DNA of 64,000 nt from Nocardia brevicatena NBRC 12119 (GTDB lineage: Bacteria; Actinomycetota; Actinomycetes; Mycobacteriales; Mycobacteriaceae), in the NCBI RefSeq assembly GCF_000308495.1, contig NZ_BAFU01000059.1, forward strand, positions 1 to 64,000. Reading direction: 5' to 3'. Of the stretch, positions 37,551 through 48,723 are shown in pieces. How positions within the stretch are numbered: position 1 is the stretch's first letter; each line of letters opens with the position of its first letter. The position numbers were made by a program, and so were the translations under genes. Below the pieces are notes generated by a model. That model had not been told where the DNA came from and ran no database searches. It saw only the letters and a list, made by a program, of their open reading frames with translations.

Positions 37551-38772
37551 CGGGTCGGGTGCGGTAGCTGCGGGCCACCAGGGCCGAGGTCAGATACCAC
37601 AGCCCCGACGGCACCGTCGGGTCGAAACCGGTCAGCAGCCGCACCCGTTTGAGGCGGTAGTCGAGGGTGTTGGTGTGCATATGCATCAGTCGGGCCGTGC
37701 GCTGCCGGTTGAAGTTGTTGGCGATATGCCGACGCAGGGTTTCCAGCAGCTCCGGGTGGTCGTCGAGGGGGTCGAGGATGGCGCTGAGGTGATCGCGGGC
37801 CGGGCCGGGCCGGGTGATCTGGAACTCCAGTGCCAGATCGGCGAAACGGTGCAATCCCCCGCCGCCGGTGAGCTGTTGCACCGTGTCGAGGAGTTCGTGC
37901 GCCTGATCGGTCGCGTCCGGGATCTCGGCCGGTACGGCGGCCACCACGGTGGCGGTGATCTGTACATGGGCCGCCTCCGCCAACCCCTCGATCACCGCGT
38001 CGAGTGTTTCGTCGGGGAAGGTGTCGGCGGGCAGCAGCAGGGTGCCACCGTCCACGCTGAGCAGCGACAGCGCCCGGTCGCCGCAGCGTCTGGCCAGCTC
38101 CGCCTGTACTCGGCGGAGTTTGCGGCGGGCCACGATGCGTCCGTCCACATCGGGGGTGGATTCGTCCGGATGCGGCGGTATGGCCAGGGCCAGCACCTGG
38201 TACGACTCGGCGATCTCGATCCCGCATTCCCGCGCCATGGTGGAGGTGCTGTGTCCGCCGAGCAGTGCCGAGGCCAGGGTATGCACCGCGGTGTGATGCT
38301 CGCCGACCACCATGCGGTGTTCGCGCATGTAGGACATCGCCACCGCGGAGGTGATGGTGTCGAGGATCTCCAGCAGGCGGCGCGCGGTGGCGATCAGGGT
38401 GGCCGAATCCGATGGGCTCGCGTTCGACAGGATCCGGTCGAAACCGAGTTTGAAGCCTTCGTGGATGGCGTGGTTGATGGTGTCGATCGGAATACCCTCG
38501 CGCGCCCATTCGGCCGCCGCGTCATGTACCCGCTCGATCTTCTCCGGCAGTTCCCGGCCGTCCAGATGGCTCAGGGTGATCTCGAGGCAGGCTCGCGTCA
38601 CCGCGGTGACATCTCCCTGCAGGGCATCTCCGGGCAGAGTGCCGCAGGGTGCGACGTTCTCGACGAAATGGCCGACCATCTGCTGCGACAGGCTCGAAAC
38701 GTCCCTCAGATGAGTCGAAATCGGACGGCCGGACACCGTGAGTCTCGGACGGGTCGGACCTATGACCGTCAT
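37540..38772 (-). CDS. PucR/CdaR-type transcriptional regulator
   Basis: A 410-residue regulator. The C-terminal helix-turn-helix (LETLRRHIANNFNRQRTARL, MHTNTLDYRLKRVRLLTG, about residues 340-395) is the PucR HTH_30 domain. The N-terminal half (about 20-170) is the helical RsbR-like/PucR sensor region with IDTINHAIHEGFKLGFD. Such regulators are common in Nocardia and usually act on adjacent genes. The gene is transcribed alone, towards ctaA, so its target is not clear from context. Confidence 0.87.
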   Translation of the reverse strand: MTVIGPTRPRLTVSGRPISTHLRDVSSLSQQMVGHFVENVAPCGTLPGDALQGDVTAVTRACLEITLSHLDGRELPEKIERVHDAAAEWAREGIPIDTINHAIHEGFKLGFDRILSNASPSDSATLIATARRLLEILDTITSAVAMSYMREHRMVVGEHHTAVHTLASALLGGHSTSTMARECGIEIAESYQVLALAIPPHPDESTPDVDGRIVARRKLRRVQAELARRCGDRALSLLSVDGGTLLLPADTFPDETLDAVIEGLAEAAHVQITATVVAAVPAEIPDATDQAHELLDTVQQLTGGGGLHRFADLALEFQITRPGPARDHLSAILDPLDDHPELLETLRRHIANNFNRQRTARLMHMHTNTLDYRLKRVRLLTGFDPTVPSGLWYLTSALVARSYRTRPEPA

Positions 38773-38931
38773 ATCGGCTCCTTCTATCTCCCTACCCCCG
38801 GGGGTCGATTTCGAGAAGCCACGGTATCGCGAACTGGTTACCCGTCAGTAGGTTTCGCTCGAAACTGTATACCGCCACCAGCCCGCCACGCGACGCGATG
38901 TGAGAACGCACAGCGGGCCCGGCGGCCCTGC

Positions 38932-39285
38932 CTACTTCTTCTCGTTGCGGGCGAGCGGAAAGCGCGCCTGCTTGGCCACCCAGCCCGCCATCTTGGCCCA
39001 GTGACCGGTGCGCGGGGTGGCCCGCGAGGTCAGATCCCGATCCCACTCCTCGGCGGCGGTGAGCCCGTCGACGGCCTCGACCAGCGCCCTGGCGATAGCG
39101 AGATCGTCCACCATCCGATCGCCGAGGACATCATCCGCCCCGACCAGTGTGACGCGCACCCCCTGCCGGCCGACCGGTTGGAGCACGGCGGTCGCCGAGC
39201 CGCCGTGTTCGGCGACGAATCCGCGCACCGAGTCCACGACGGACTTCGGCGCGGTGACGGTGGAGGTAGCGGTATCTGCACTCAT
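38932..39285 (-). CDS. Small conserved protein (Rv1455-like position)
   Basis: A 117-residue protein with ATG at 39285. It has no known motif; the middle (VLQPVGRQGVRVTLVGADDVLGDRMVDDLAIARALVEAV) is a compact alpha/beta pattern and the C-terminus is basic. A small conserved gene lies between qor and ctaA in M. tuberculosis too, so it is likely to be the same gene. Function unknown. It is divergent from qor. Confidence 0.7.
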   Translation of the reverse strand: MSADTATSTVTAPKSVVDSVRGFVAEHGGSATAVLQPVGRQGVRVTLVGADDVLGDRMVDDLAIARALVEAVDGLTAAEEWDRDLTSRATPRTGHWAKMAGWVAKQARFPLARNEKK

Positions 39286-39411
39286 ACCGGCGAGTTTACC
39301 GGCGAGTAAGGACACCGTTGTCCATGCCGTACCGCCCGGTTGCGAACGACACGGGACCGGGCGCGGCGCCGCAGCGCGGGCAACGACATCGGACCGGTGT
39401 AGAACAGACCC

Positions 39412-40386
39412 ATGCGTGCCATCCAGGTATCCGAACACGGCGGTCCCGAAGTCCTGAAATACACCGAGCTTCCCGATCCGCAGATCGGGCCGGGCCAACT
39501 CTTGGTCGAGACCGAGGCCATAGGCATCAACTACATCGACACCTACTTCCGCACCGGCGCCTACCCCCGCCCGGTCCCCTATGTTCCCGGTCAGGAGGGC
39601 TCCGGCGTGGTCGTCGAGATCGGTGCCGAGGTCACCGAGTTCGCAGTGGGTGACCGGGTGACCTGGGCGAGCGCACCGGGCAGCTACGCGTCCCGGGTCG
39701 CGGTGGACGAGGCCGTGGCGGTGGCCGTTCCCGAGGGCGACGAGCGGATCGACGCCCCCGTCGCGGCCTCGGCGCTGCTCCAGGGGATGACTGCGCACTA
39801 TCTGATCGAATCGGTGTACAAACCGGAACCGGGCGAGACGGTGCTGGTCCACGCGGGCGCCGGCGGGGTGGGACTGCTGCTCACCCAACTGGCCACCGCG
39901 CGCGGTATCCGGGTGATCACCACCGTGTCCACCGACGAGAAGGAAGCCCTGTCACGGGGCGCCGGCGCCTGGGAGGTACTGCGCTACGGCGACGACCTGG
40001 CCGAGCGGGTCCGCGCGCTCACCGACGGGGAAGGTGTGGCCGCCGTCTACGACGGGGTCGGCGCCCCGACCTTCGACGCCGGTCTCGCCTCGCTGCGGGT
40101 GCGCGGCATGCTGGCACTGTTCGGCGCGGCCGGCGGTCCGGTTCCGCCGGTCGATCTGCAGCGGCTGAACACGGCCGGTTCGGTCTTCGTCACCCGTCCC
40201 AGCCTCGCCCACTACACGCGCGATCGCGACGAACTGAAGTGGCGGGCCGGCGATATTCTGTCGGCCATCGCCGATGGGTCATTGGCCGTTCGGATCGGCG
40301 CGACCTATCCCCTGGCCGAGGCCGAACGCGCCCACCGCGACCTCGAGAACCGCAGGACCACCGGATCCATCGTCCTGCTGCCCTGA
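39412..40386 (+). CDS. qor: NADPH:quinone oxidoreductase, zinc-independent MDR family
   Basis: A 324-residue medium-chain reductase. The nucleotide-binding loop is VHAGAGGVGLLLTQ and the family signature GQEGSGVVVEIG is present. The zinc-ligand cysteines of alcohol dehydrogenases are absent. It reduces quinones by one electron with NADPH. The locus order qor-ctaB is conserved in mycobacteria. Confidence 0.92.
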   Translation: MRAIQVSEHGGPEVLKYTELPDPQIGPGQLLVETEAIGINYIDTYFRTGAYPRPVPYVPGQEGSGVVVEIGAEVTEFAVGDRVTWASAPGSYASRVAVDEAVAVAVPEGDERIDAPVAASALLQGMTAHYLIESVYKPEPGETVLVHAGAGGVGLLLTQLATARGIRVITTVSTDEKEALSRGAGAWEVLRYGDDLAERVRALTDGEGVAAVYDGVGAPTFDAGLASLRVRGMLALFGAAGGPVPPVDLQRLNTAGSVFVTRPSLAHYTRDRDELKWRAGDILSAIADGSLAVRIGATYPLAEAERAHRDLENRRTTGSIVLLP

Positions 40387-40392
40387 GCACGG

Positions 40393-40435
40393 CCGGTCGG
40401 GTCGCTCGCTCACCGCGACCGAGCGACCCGACCGG
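40393..40435. terminator. Strong hairpin between convergent qor and ctaB
   Basis: A perfect 16-bp stem (40393-40408 with 40420-40435) and an 11-nt loop, placed 7 bp after the qor stop and 28 bp from the ctaB stop. It can serve both directions. Confidence 0.75.
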
Positions 40436-40463
40436 ATGGGCGGTACCCGCCGTACGAACCCGA

Positions 40464-41453
40464 TCAGCCGAGCAGGACTTCGCCGATGGTGGTCCAGCCC
40501 AGGACCGAGTCCACGGCCAGGCCGCAGAACACCACCGCCAGATAGTTGTTGGACTGCAGGAACAGGCGCAGCGGTTTCACCGATTCGCCGCGCCGCACCC
40601 CGGCGTAGAGCTGATGCGCCATCAGCAGGAACCAGGCGCCGGCGACCAACGCTACGGCCGCGTAGATCACCCCGGTGGCGGGGACCAGGGCCAGCGTGGT
40701 CAGCACGGTGAGCCAGGTGTAGACGACGATCTGCCTGGTCACCACCCGCTCGGTGGCGACCACCGGCAGCATCGGCACCCCGGCCGCGCGGTAGTCCTCC
40801 TTGTAGCGCATGGCCAACGCCCAGGTGTGCGGCGGCGTCCAGAAGAAGATCACCCCGAACAGCACCAGCGCGGGCCACCCGATGGCCCCGGTGACCGCGG
40901 CCCAGCCGACCAGGGCGGGCATACACCCGGCGGCACCGCCCCACACCACGTTCTGTGAGGTACGGCGTTTGAGGCCCAAGGTGTAGACGAAGACGTAGAA
41001 CAGGATGGTGGCCACCACCAGCACCCCGCTCAACAGATTCGCCTGCCACCACAGCCAGGCGAACGAGCCCAGCCCCAGCAGCACCCCGAACACGAAGGCG
41101 TGCGGGGTAGGCACGGCCTCGCGGGCCAGTGGACGTTTGGCGGTGCGCCGCATCACCTTGTCGATATCGGCGTCGGCGACGCAGTTGAGGGTGTTCGCGC
41201 TTGCCGCGCCCATCCAGCCACCGAACAGGGTGGCCAGGACGAGTCGGATGTCGACTTGGCCGCGGTCGGCCAGCAGCATGGTCGGGATGGTCGCCACCAG
41301 CAGCAGCTCGATCACCCGCGGTTTGGTGAGCGCGATATAGGCCAGTGCGCGACGCAGGAACACGGCCGTTACCCCGGTGCCGGTGATCCGGTCTCCGAGC
41401 GCCGGCGCGGAATCGTGTGCGCTACCGACTCCCGGCTGTTGACCGATCCGCAC
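40464..41453 (-). CDS. ctaB: Protoheme IX farnesyltransferase CtaB (heme O synthase)
   Basis: A 329-residue UbiA-family membrane protein with about nine membrane segments. The start is a GTG at 41453 behind GAGGAG; a longer frame upstream lacks a ribosome site and does not match the family. The Asp-rich motif [19 protein letters not shown] and [16 protein letters not shown] are typical. It adds the farnesyl chain to heme B. It is divergent from tkt as in M. tuberculosis. Confidence 0.94.
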   Translation of the reverse strand: MRIGQQPGVGSAHDSAPALGDRITGTGVTAVFLRRALAYIALTKPRVIELLLVATIPTMLLADRGQVDIRLVLATLFGGWMGAASANTLNCVADADIDKVMRRTAKRPLAREAVPTPHAFVFGVLLGLGSFAWLWWQANLLSGVLVVATILFYVFVYTLGLKRRTSQNVVWGGAAGCMPALVGWAAVTGAIGWPALVLFGVIFFWTPPHTWALAMRYKEDYRAAGVPMLPVVATERVVTRQIVVYTWLTVLTTLALVPATGVIYAAVALVAGAWFLLMAHQLYAGVRRGESVKPLRLFLQSNNYLAVVFCGLAVDSVLGWTTIGEVLLG

Positions 41454-41987
41454 TGTTACTCCTCGCACGCTGTCGAACGGGCGCAGCCGGATGCCGATCC
41501 ACCCACAGCCGCGCCGGGCCGGGGCCGGAGGCAGCTGCGCATCGCGTCCGGCTGGGGAACGAGCAGCGCGCGGCTGCGGCGCGGCCACTACTACAGACGA
41601 TGGTAGACCCACGCCGGCCACGGTCGGTCCCGCGCCCCTCGTGTTCCGGGTTACTCGACTTCGCCCTGTTCCGAAGAAGCAGGCCCACGCACCACGTTTT
41701 CCGACCACACCGGCCGGTCGGGCTGCCATCCGCGGTCGACCCCCGAGACCCGAGAGACCGGAAAATCGGACGAACCGGACCTACCGGGGACCGGCTCCGG
41801 GCTCGCCGCACACACTCCCGCGTACCCGTGCCTCTGCCGCGGCCGCACGCGGGTCCGTCGGCGGATCGATGTCCGGGCGTGTCCTCTAGGGTATGGGTGT
41901 ATGCGGCACCGTCGCGCAGTGGTCGCCGCGCCGTTCACCGCCCTGCCCACCACAGTCGACGCACTCAATGTCAGGAGAATCCCCGTC
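41454..41987. other. Divergent promoter region between ctaB and tkt
   Basis: 534 bp without a convincing gene. It must contain the promoters of ctaB and of the pentose-phosphate operon. TAGGGT at 41887-41892 could be the -10 of the tkt promoter, about 95 bp before the start; no clear -35 or riboswitch-like fold was recognised. A frame in phase with tkt extends to an ATG at 41901 but adds residues not found in transketolases. Confidence 0.45.
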
Positions 41988-44135
41988 GTGTCAGTGACAG
42001 ACGACATCCGCGCCCTCACTCAGCCGAACCACCCGGACGACTGGACGGAGCTGGACACCAAGGCGGTCGACACGGTCCGGGTGCTTGCCGCCGACGCGGT
42101 ACAGAAAGCAGGCAACGGCCACCCGGGTACGGCCATGAGCCTGGCACCGCTGGCCTACACCCTGTTCCAACGCACCATGCGGCACGATCCCACCGACCCG
42201 GAGTGGGTGGGCCGCGACCGATTCGTACTCTCCTGCGGACACTCCAGCCTCACCCTCTACATCCAGCTCTACCTGGCCGGATTCGGTCTGGAACTGGATG
42301 ATCTGAAGAACCTGCGCACATGGGGTTCGCTCACCCCGGGACACCCGGAGTACCGGCACACCAAGGGCGTGGAGATCACCACCGGCCCGCTGGGCCAGGG
42401 CCTGGCCTCCGCGGTCGGTATGGCCATGGCGGCCCGGCGGGAGCGCGGCCTGTTCGACCCGGACGCCGCGCCGGGCACCAGCCCCTTCGACCACTACATC
42501 TATGTGGTCGCCTCCGACGGCGACATGGAAGAGGGCGTCACCTCCGAGGCGTCGTCGATCGCGGGCACCCAGCAGTTGGGCAATCTGGTGGTGATCTACG
42601 ACGACAACAAGATCTCCATCGAGGACGACACCACCATCACCTTCACCGAGGACGTGGCCGCCCGCTACGCGGCCTACGGCTGGCATGTGCAGGTCGTGGA
42701 GGGCGGTGAAGACGTCGTCGCGATCGAGGCGGCGCTGGCCGCGGCCCGGGCCGAAACCGGCAAACCGTCGCTGATCCTGCTGCGCACCGTGATCGGCTAT
42801 CCGGCGCCGAACAAGATGAATACCGGCAGCGCGCACGGCGCCGCTCTCGGCGATGACGAGGTGGCGGCCGTCAAACGGGCACTGGGCTTCGACCCCGAAC
42901 AGAGTTTCCAGGTCGACGACGACGTCATCGCACACACCCGCAAGGCCGCCGAACGCGGCGCGCGGGAGCATGCGGACTGGACCGTCGAATTCGAGGCGTG
43001 GGCGCAGCGCGCCCCGCAGGCCAAGGCACTGTTCGACCGGCTCTACCACGGGCAGTTGCCGGACGGCTGGACCGACGGTCTGCCCACCTGGGAACCGGAC
43101 CCCAAGGGTCTGGCCACCCGCAAGGCGTCGGCGAAGGTGCTCGCCGCGGTCGGCCCGACCCTGCCCGAACTGTGGGGCGGTTCGGCCGACCTCGCCGAAT
43201 CCAACAACACCACCATTCCGGAGTCGACGAGCTTCGGCCCGGAGGCGATCTCCACCGGTATGTGGAAGGCCCACCCGTACGGGCGCACCCTGCACTTCGG
43301 GGTACGCGAACACGCCATGGGAGCGATCCTCAACGGCATCGTGCTGCACGGCCCCACCCGCCCCTACGGCGGCACTTTCCTGGTGTTCAGCGACTACATG
43401 CGGCCCGCCGTCCGGTTGGCGGCGCTCATGCGGGTGCCCGTCACCTACGTCTGGACCCACGATTCGATCGGTCTCGGCGAGGACGGCCCCACCCACCAGC
43501 CGATCGAACACCTGGCGGCCCTGCGCGCCATTCCCAACCTGAGCGTGGTGCGGCCGGGTGACGCCAACGAAACCTCCCACGCCTGGCGTTCCGTGATCGA
43601 GAAGCATAGCGGCACACACAATTCGCCGTATGTCTCCGCCGACGCGGTGGGTACCGGTGGCCCGGCGGCGCTGGCGCTGACCCGGCAGAACCTGCCGGTA
43701 TTGGAGGGCACGGCCGATGCCTACGAGGGTGTGTCCAGGGGCGGTTACATCCTGGCCGAGGCGTCCACCGGTATCCCGCAGGTCATCCTGATCGGCACCG
43801 GTTCGGAGCTGCAGATGGCCGTCGCCGCGCGCACTACGCTGGAGGCGCAGGGTATCGGGACCCGGGTGGTCTCGATGCCGTGTGTGGAGTGGTTCGACGC
43901 GCAGGACAAGGCCTACCGCGACGAGGTGCTGCCGCCCGCGGTCGCTGCCCGCGTGGTTGTCGAGGCCGGTATCGCCATGCCGTGGTATCGGTTCACCGGC
44001 GATGCGGGCGAGATCGTGTCCATTGAGCACTTCGGCGCCTCGGCCGACTACCAGACCCTGTTCCGCGAGTTCGGTTTCACCGAGGAGGCGGTGGTGGCCG
44101 CCGCGCAGCGCACGCTCGACAACGTGAAGGGGTAA
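41988..44135 (+). CDS. tkt: Transketolase
   Basis: A 715-residue transketolase. The start is GTG at 41988, ten bases after AGGAG (41973-41977). The ThDP-binding region is complete: GNGHPGTAMSLAP, GDGDMEEGVTSEA and the Asn of YDDNKISIEDD. The pyrimidine-domain segment (YGGTFLVFSDYMRPAVRLAAL) and the C-terminal domain follow. It links the pentose-phosphate pathway to glycolysis. It heads the tkt-tal-zwf-opcA-pgl operon. Confidence 0.97.
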   Translation: MSVTDDIRALTQPNHPDDWTELDTKAVDTVRVLAADAVQKAGNGHPGTAMSLAPLAYTLFQRTMRHDPTDPEWVGRDRFVLSCGHSSLTLYIQLYLAGFGLELDDLKNLRTWGSLTPGHPEYRHTKGVEITTGPLGQGLASAVGMAMAARRERGLFDPDAAPGTSPFDHYIYVVASDGDMEEGVTSEASSIAGTQQLGNLVVIYDDNKISIEDDTTITFTEDVAARYAAYGWHVQVVEGGEDVVAIEAALAAARAETGKPSLILLRTVIGYPAPNKMNTGSAHGAALGDDEVAAVKRALGFDPEQSFQVDDDVIAHTRKAAERGAREHADWTVEFEAWAQRAPQAKALFDRLYHGQLPDGWTDGLPTWEPDPKGLATRKASAKVLAAVGPTLPELWGGSADLAESNNTTIPESTSFGPEAISTGMWKAHPYGRTLHFGVREHAMGAILNGIVLHGPTRPYGGTFLVFSDYMRPAVRLAALMRVPVTYVWTHDSIGLGEDGPTHQPIEHLAALRAIPNLSVVRPGDANETSHAWRSVIEKHSGTHNSPYVSADAVGTGGPAALALTRQNLPVLEGTADAYEGVSRGGYILAEASTGIPQVILIGTGSELQMAVAARTTLEAQGIGTRVVSMPCVEWFDAQDKAYRDEVLPPAVAARVVVEAGIAMPWYRFTGDAGEIVSIEHFGASADYQTLFREFGFTEEAVVAAAQRTLDNVKG

Positions 44136-44141
44136 CAGAAT

Positions 44142-45272
44142 ATGGCACAGAACGAGAACATCGCCGCCCTGACCGCGGCAGGTGTATCGGTGTGGTTGGA
44201 CGACCTGTCCCGGGACCGGATCGAATCCGGTCATCTGGCCGAGCTGATCGCCACCCGCGGCGTCGTGGGGGTCACCACCAATCCGACGATCTTCCAGGGT
44301 GCGATCGGCAAAGGGCACGCCTACGACGAACAGGTGCGGGCACTGGCCGCCCAGGGCATCGATACCGAGGCCGCGGTCCGCACCATCACCACCGATGACG
44401 TCCGCGCGGCCTGCGACGTCCTGACCGAGACGTTCGAGAACACCGGCGGCGTGGACGGGCGGGTCTCCATCGAGGTCGATCCCCGGCTCGCGTTCGACAC
44501 CGAGGCCACCGTGGCCCAGGCGGTCGAACTGTGGAAGATCGTCGACCGGCCCAACCTGTTCATCAAGATTCCGGCCACCGAGGCGGGCCTGCCCGCGATC
44601 ACCTCGGTGATCGAACAGGGCATCAGCGTCAATGTCACGCTGATCTTCTCGGTGCAGCGCTATCGCGCCGTCATGGGTGCCTACCTGGACGGGCTGCGCA
44701 AGGCCAAGGTCGCCGGCCACGACCTGGCCAAGATCCATTCCGTGGCGTCGTTCTTCGTGTCCCGGGTGGACACCGAGGTCGACAAGCGGTTGGAGGCCAT
44801 CGGCACCCCGGAGGCACTGGCACTGCGGGGTAAGGCCGCGCTCGCCAACGCCTGTTCGGCCTACGCCGAATACCAGGACGTCTTCGACGGCGGGGCGCAC
44901 ACCTCGACGTATCTACATCTGGCATCGGCCGGCGCCAACCGGCAGCGGCCGCTGTGGGCGTCGACCGGCGTGAAGAACCCGGACTACCCGGACACCCTGT
45001 ACGTCACCGAACTGGTGGCCCCGAACACGGTGAACACGCTGCCGGAGAAAACTCTGGAAGCCGTCGCCGACCACGGCGAGGTGCGTGGCGACACCGTGTC
45101 CGGAACCGCCGAACAGGCGCGGCAGGTATTCGACGACCTGGCGGCGGTCGGTATCGATCTCGACGATGTCTTCGCGGTGCTCGAGCGCGAGGGCGTGGAG
45201 AAATTCGAGAAGTCGTGGGAAGAACTGCTGTCCGCCACGGCCGTCGAACTGCAGGATAAGGGAGGTAACTGA
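44142..45272 (+). CDS. tal: Transaldolase
   Basis: A 376-residue transaldolase of the long actinobacterial type. The Schiff-base lysine is in [13 protein letters not shown] (about residue 141). [15 protein letters not shown] near residue 45 is the family N-terminal motif. It starts 6 bp after tkt. It transfers dihydroxyacetone units between sedoheptulose 7-phosphate and glyceraldehyde 3-phosphate. Confidence 0.97.
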   Translation: MAQNENIAALTAAGVSVWLDDLSRDRIESGHLAELIATRGVVGVTTNPTIFQGAIGKGHAYDEQVRALAAQGIDTEAAVRTITTDDVRAACDVLTETFENTGGVDGRVSIEVDPRLAFDTEATVAQAVELWKIVDRPNLFIKIPATEAGLPAITSVIEQGISVNVTLIFSVQRYRAVMGAYLDGLRKAKVAGHDLAKIHSVASFFVSRVDTEVDKRLEAIGTPEALALRGKAALANACSAYAEYQDVFDGGAHTSTYLHLASAGANRQRPLWASTGVKNPDYPDTLYVTELVAPNTVNTLPEKTLEAVADHGEVRGDTVSGTAEQARQVFDDLAAVGIDLDDVFAVLEREGVEKFEKSWEELLSATAVELQDKGGN

Positions 45273-45277
45273 CCCCG

Positions 45278-46851
<1,574 letters not shown>

Positions 46852-46855
<4 letters not shown>

Positions 46856-47763
46856 TCGTCGATATGCCCGACACCACCACCCGCGCCGTGACCAAGCGCC
46901 TGGTGCAACTGCGGGAGAGCAACGGCGTCATCACCATGGGACGGGTGCTGACCCTGGTGGTGTGCACCCTGGACAGCTCCGAGGCCGAGGACGCCATCGA
47001 GGCCGCCAACGAGGCCAGCCGCGAACACCCGTGTCGGGTGGTCGTGCTCGCACGTGGCGACCGGTCGGCGCCCACTCGGCTGGACGCGCAGATCCGGGTC
47101 GGCGGTGACGCGGGTGCCGCCGAGGTGATCGTGCTGCGGCTACAGGGCGAGTTGATCAGTCACGAAAGCAGTGTGGTCGTCCCCTTCCTGCTGCCGGACA
47201 CGCCGGTGGTCGCCTGGTGGCCGCGGGGCGCGCCCGCGTTCCCCTCGCAGGATTCGGTGGGCCGGCTGGCGACGCGCCGCATCACCGACGCCACCTTCGC
47301 CGCCGATCCGCAGGCGACGATCAAACAGCGGCGCGGATCCTACGCGCTCGGCGACACCGATCTGGCGTGGAGTCGGATCACCTACTGGCGGGCGCTGCTG
47401 GCCGCCGCCATGGACGAACCACCGTACGAGTCGGTGGATTCGGTGGTCGTGTCGGGCCTGCGTGAGGAACCGGCGCTGGATATGCTCGCCGGATGGCTGG
47501 CCGCGCGGCTCGACTGCCCGGTACACCGGCGCACCGGGCAGCTGCGGGTGGAACTGCGCCGCCCCACGGTGTCGATCGCGATCGCCCGCCCGCAGAAAGG
47601 GGTGACCGCGACCCTGACCCGCACCGGCGAACCCGTTCAGCGGATCGCGCTGGCGCGGCGGGGAACCCGGGACTGTCTGGCCGAGGAACTGCGCAGGCTG
47701 GACGCGGACGAGATCTATGCCGAGGCATTGGCCGGAATCGAAAGGGTTCGCTATGACGGGTAA
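46852..47763 (+). CDS. opcA: G6PDH assembly/activator protein OpcA
   Basis: A 303-residue protein. I chose the GTG at 46852, which gives MIVDMPDTTT, the common OpcA start, and overlaps the zwf stop. The N-terminal ACT-like region and the WWPRGAPAFPSQDSVGRLA segment are typical. OpcA activates glucose-6-phosphate dehydrogenase in cyanobacteria and actinobacteria. Confidence 0.94.
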
Positions 47764-48511
47764 TACCGACTCCGAGTTCCCCGCCGACACCGTGGAGGTC
47801 CACCCCGACACCGACGCGCTGCTCGCGTCCGCGGCGGCCCGTTTCGTCGGGGTGGTGGTGGCCGCCCAGGCCGAACGCGGTACCGCCTCCGTGGTGCTGA
47901 CCGGCGGCGGCACCGGAATCGCACTCCTCGAACGGGTCCGTAAGGCACCGGGCGCGATCGACTGGTCCCGACTCGACGTGTTCTGGGGCGATGAGCGGTT
48001 CGTCCCCGCCGGCGATCCCGACCGCAACGAACTCCAGGCCCGCAAGGCGCTGCTCGACCATGTTCCGGTGGACCACACCCGGGTACATCCCGTCGCCACC
48101 TCCGACGGGGAATACCCGGACCCGGTGGAGGCCGCCGCCGAATACGCCACGGCGGTGCGGGCGCACCTCGCCGAATACGGCGGCTTCGACCTACATCTGC
48201 TCGGTATGGGCGGAGAAGGCCATATCAATTCGCTGTTCCCGCATACCGACGCGGTGCGTGAGGATCACGAGTTGGCCGTCGCGGTCACCGATTCCCCCAA
48301 ACCTCCATCGGTCCGGGTCACCTTGACCCTGCCCGCGGTCCGTCGGTCCCGCCACGTCGTCCTCGTTGTCTCGGGCGCCGGCAAAGCGGATGCCGTCGCC
48401 GCTGCCGTCAACGGTGCCGATCCGGTGGAGGTCCCGGCCGCCGGTGCCCACGGCACCGAATCCACCACCTGGCTGCTCGACGAGGAGGCCGCCGCGGGGC
48501 TGAGGCGGTAG
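47753..48511 (+). CDS. pgl: 6-phosphogluconolactonase
   Basis: A 252-residue NagB-fold lactonase. FWGDERFVPAGDPDRNELQAR (about residues 75-95) and LLGMGGEGHINSLFPH are the signature sequences. It starts inside the last codons of opcA (ATG 47753). It hydrolyses 6-phosphogluconolactone, completing the oxidative pathway set except for Gnd, which is not in this window. Confidence 0.95.
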   Translation: MTGNTDSEFPADTVEVHPDTDALLASAAARFVGVVVAAQAERGTASVVLTGGGTGIALLERVRKAPGAIDWSRLDVFWGDERFVPAGDPDRNELQARKALLDHVPVDHTRVHPVATSDGEYPDPVEAAAEYATAVRAHLAEYGGFDLHLLGMGGEGHINSLFPHTDAVREDHELAVAVTDSPKPPSVRVTLTLPAVRRSRHVVLVVSGAGKADAVAAAVNGADPVEVPAAGAHGTESTTWLLDEEAAAGLRR

Positions 48512-48702
48512 ACCGCGGCGCGGATCCGACGGCGCCACCGCTGGTCGCACTGCCGCAACGCAGACCCACCGACGACGAAGTGCACCAGATCGCGGCCGAG
48601 ATGCCGAACCCGCCGGCGCATCCACTGGACCGGACCGATATCCAGGTGATGATCGACACGGCCGGCCGCGATCGGACCGGATTCGAGCTCGGGCGAGTTT
48701 AG
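48511..48702 (+). other. Possible small coding segment after pgl, no clear start
   Basis: A reading frame shifted from pgl, ending at TAG 48700-48702, has strongly G/C-ending codons and reads like a small soluble protein (RRPTDDEVHQIAAEMP, then HPLDRTDIQVMIDTAGRD). It continues upstream into pgl without an ATG or GTG; a CTG at 48469 is the first possible start, or an internal ATG. It may be a small conserved gene with an unusual start, a decayed gene, or chance. I do not recognise a family. Confidence 0.35.
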
Positions 48703-48723
48703 GCTGATCACCGTGGTGGTCCG

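Noticed and set aside
41901-41987. Upstream in-frame extension of transketolase
   Set aside because: The added residues do not resemble transketolases, and AGGAG is placed for the GTG at 41988.
41991-44900. 969-codon minus-strand open frame opposite tkt and tal
   Set aside because: Same shadow effect; the plus strand encodes transketolase and transaldolase with full motifs.
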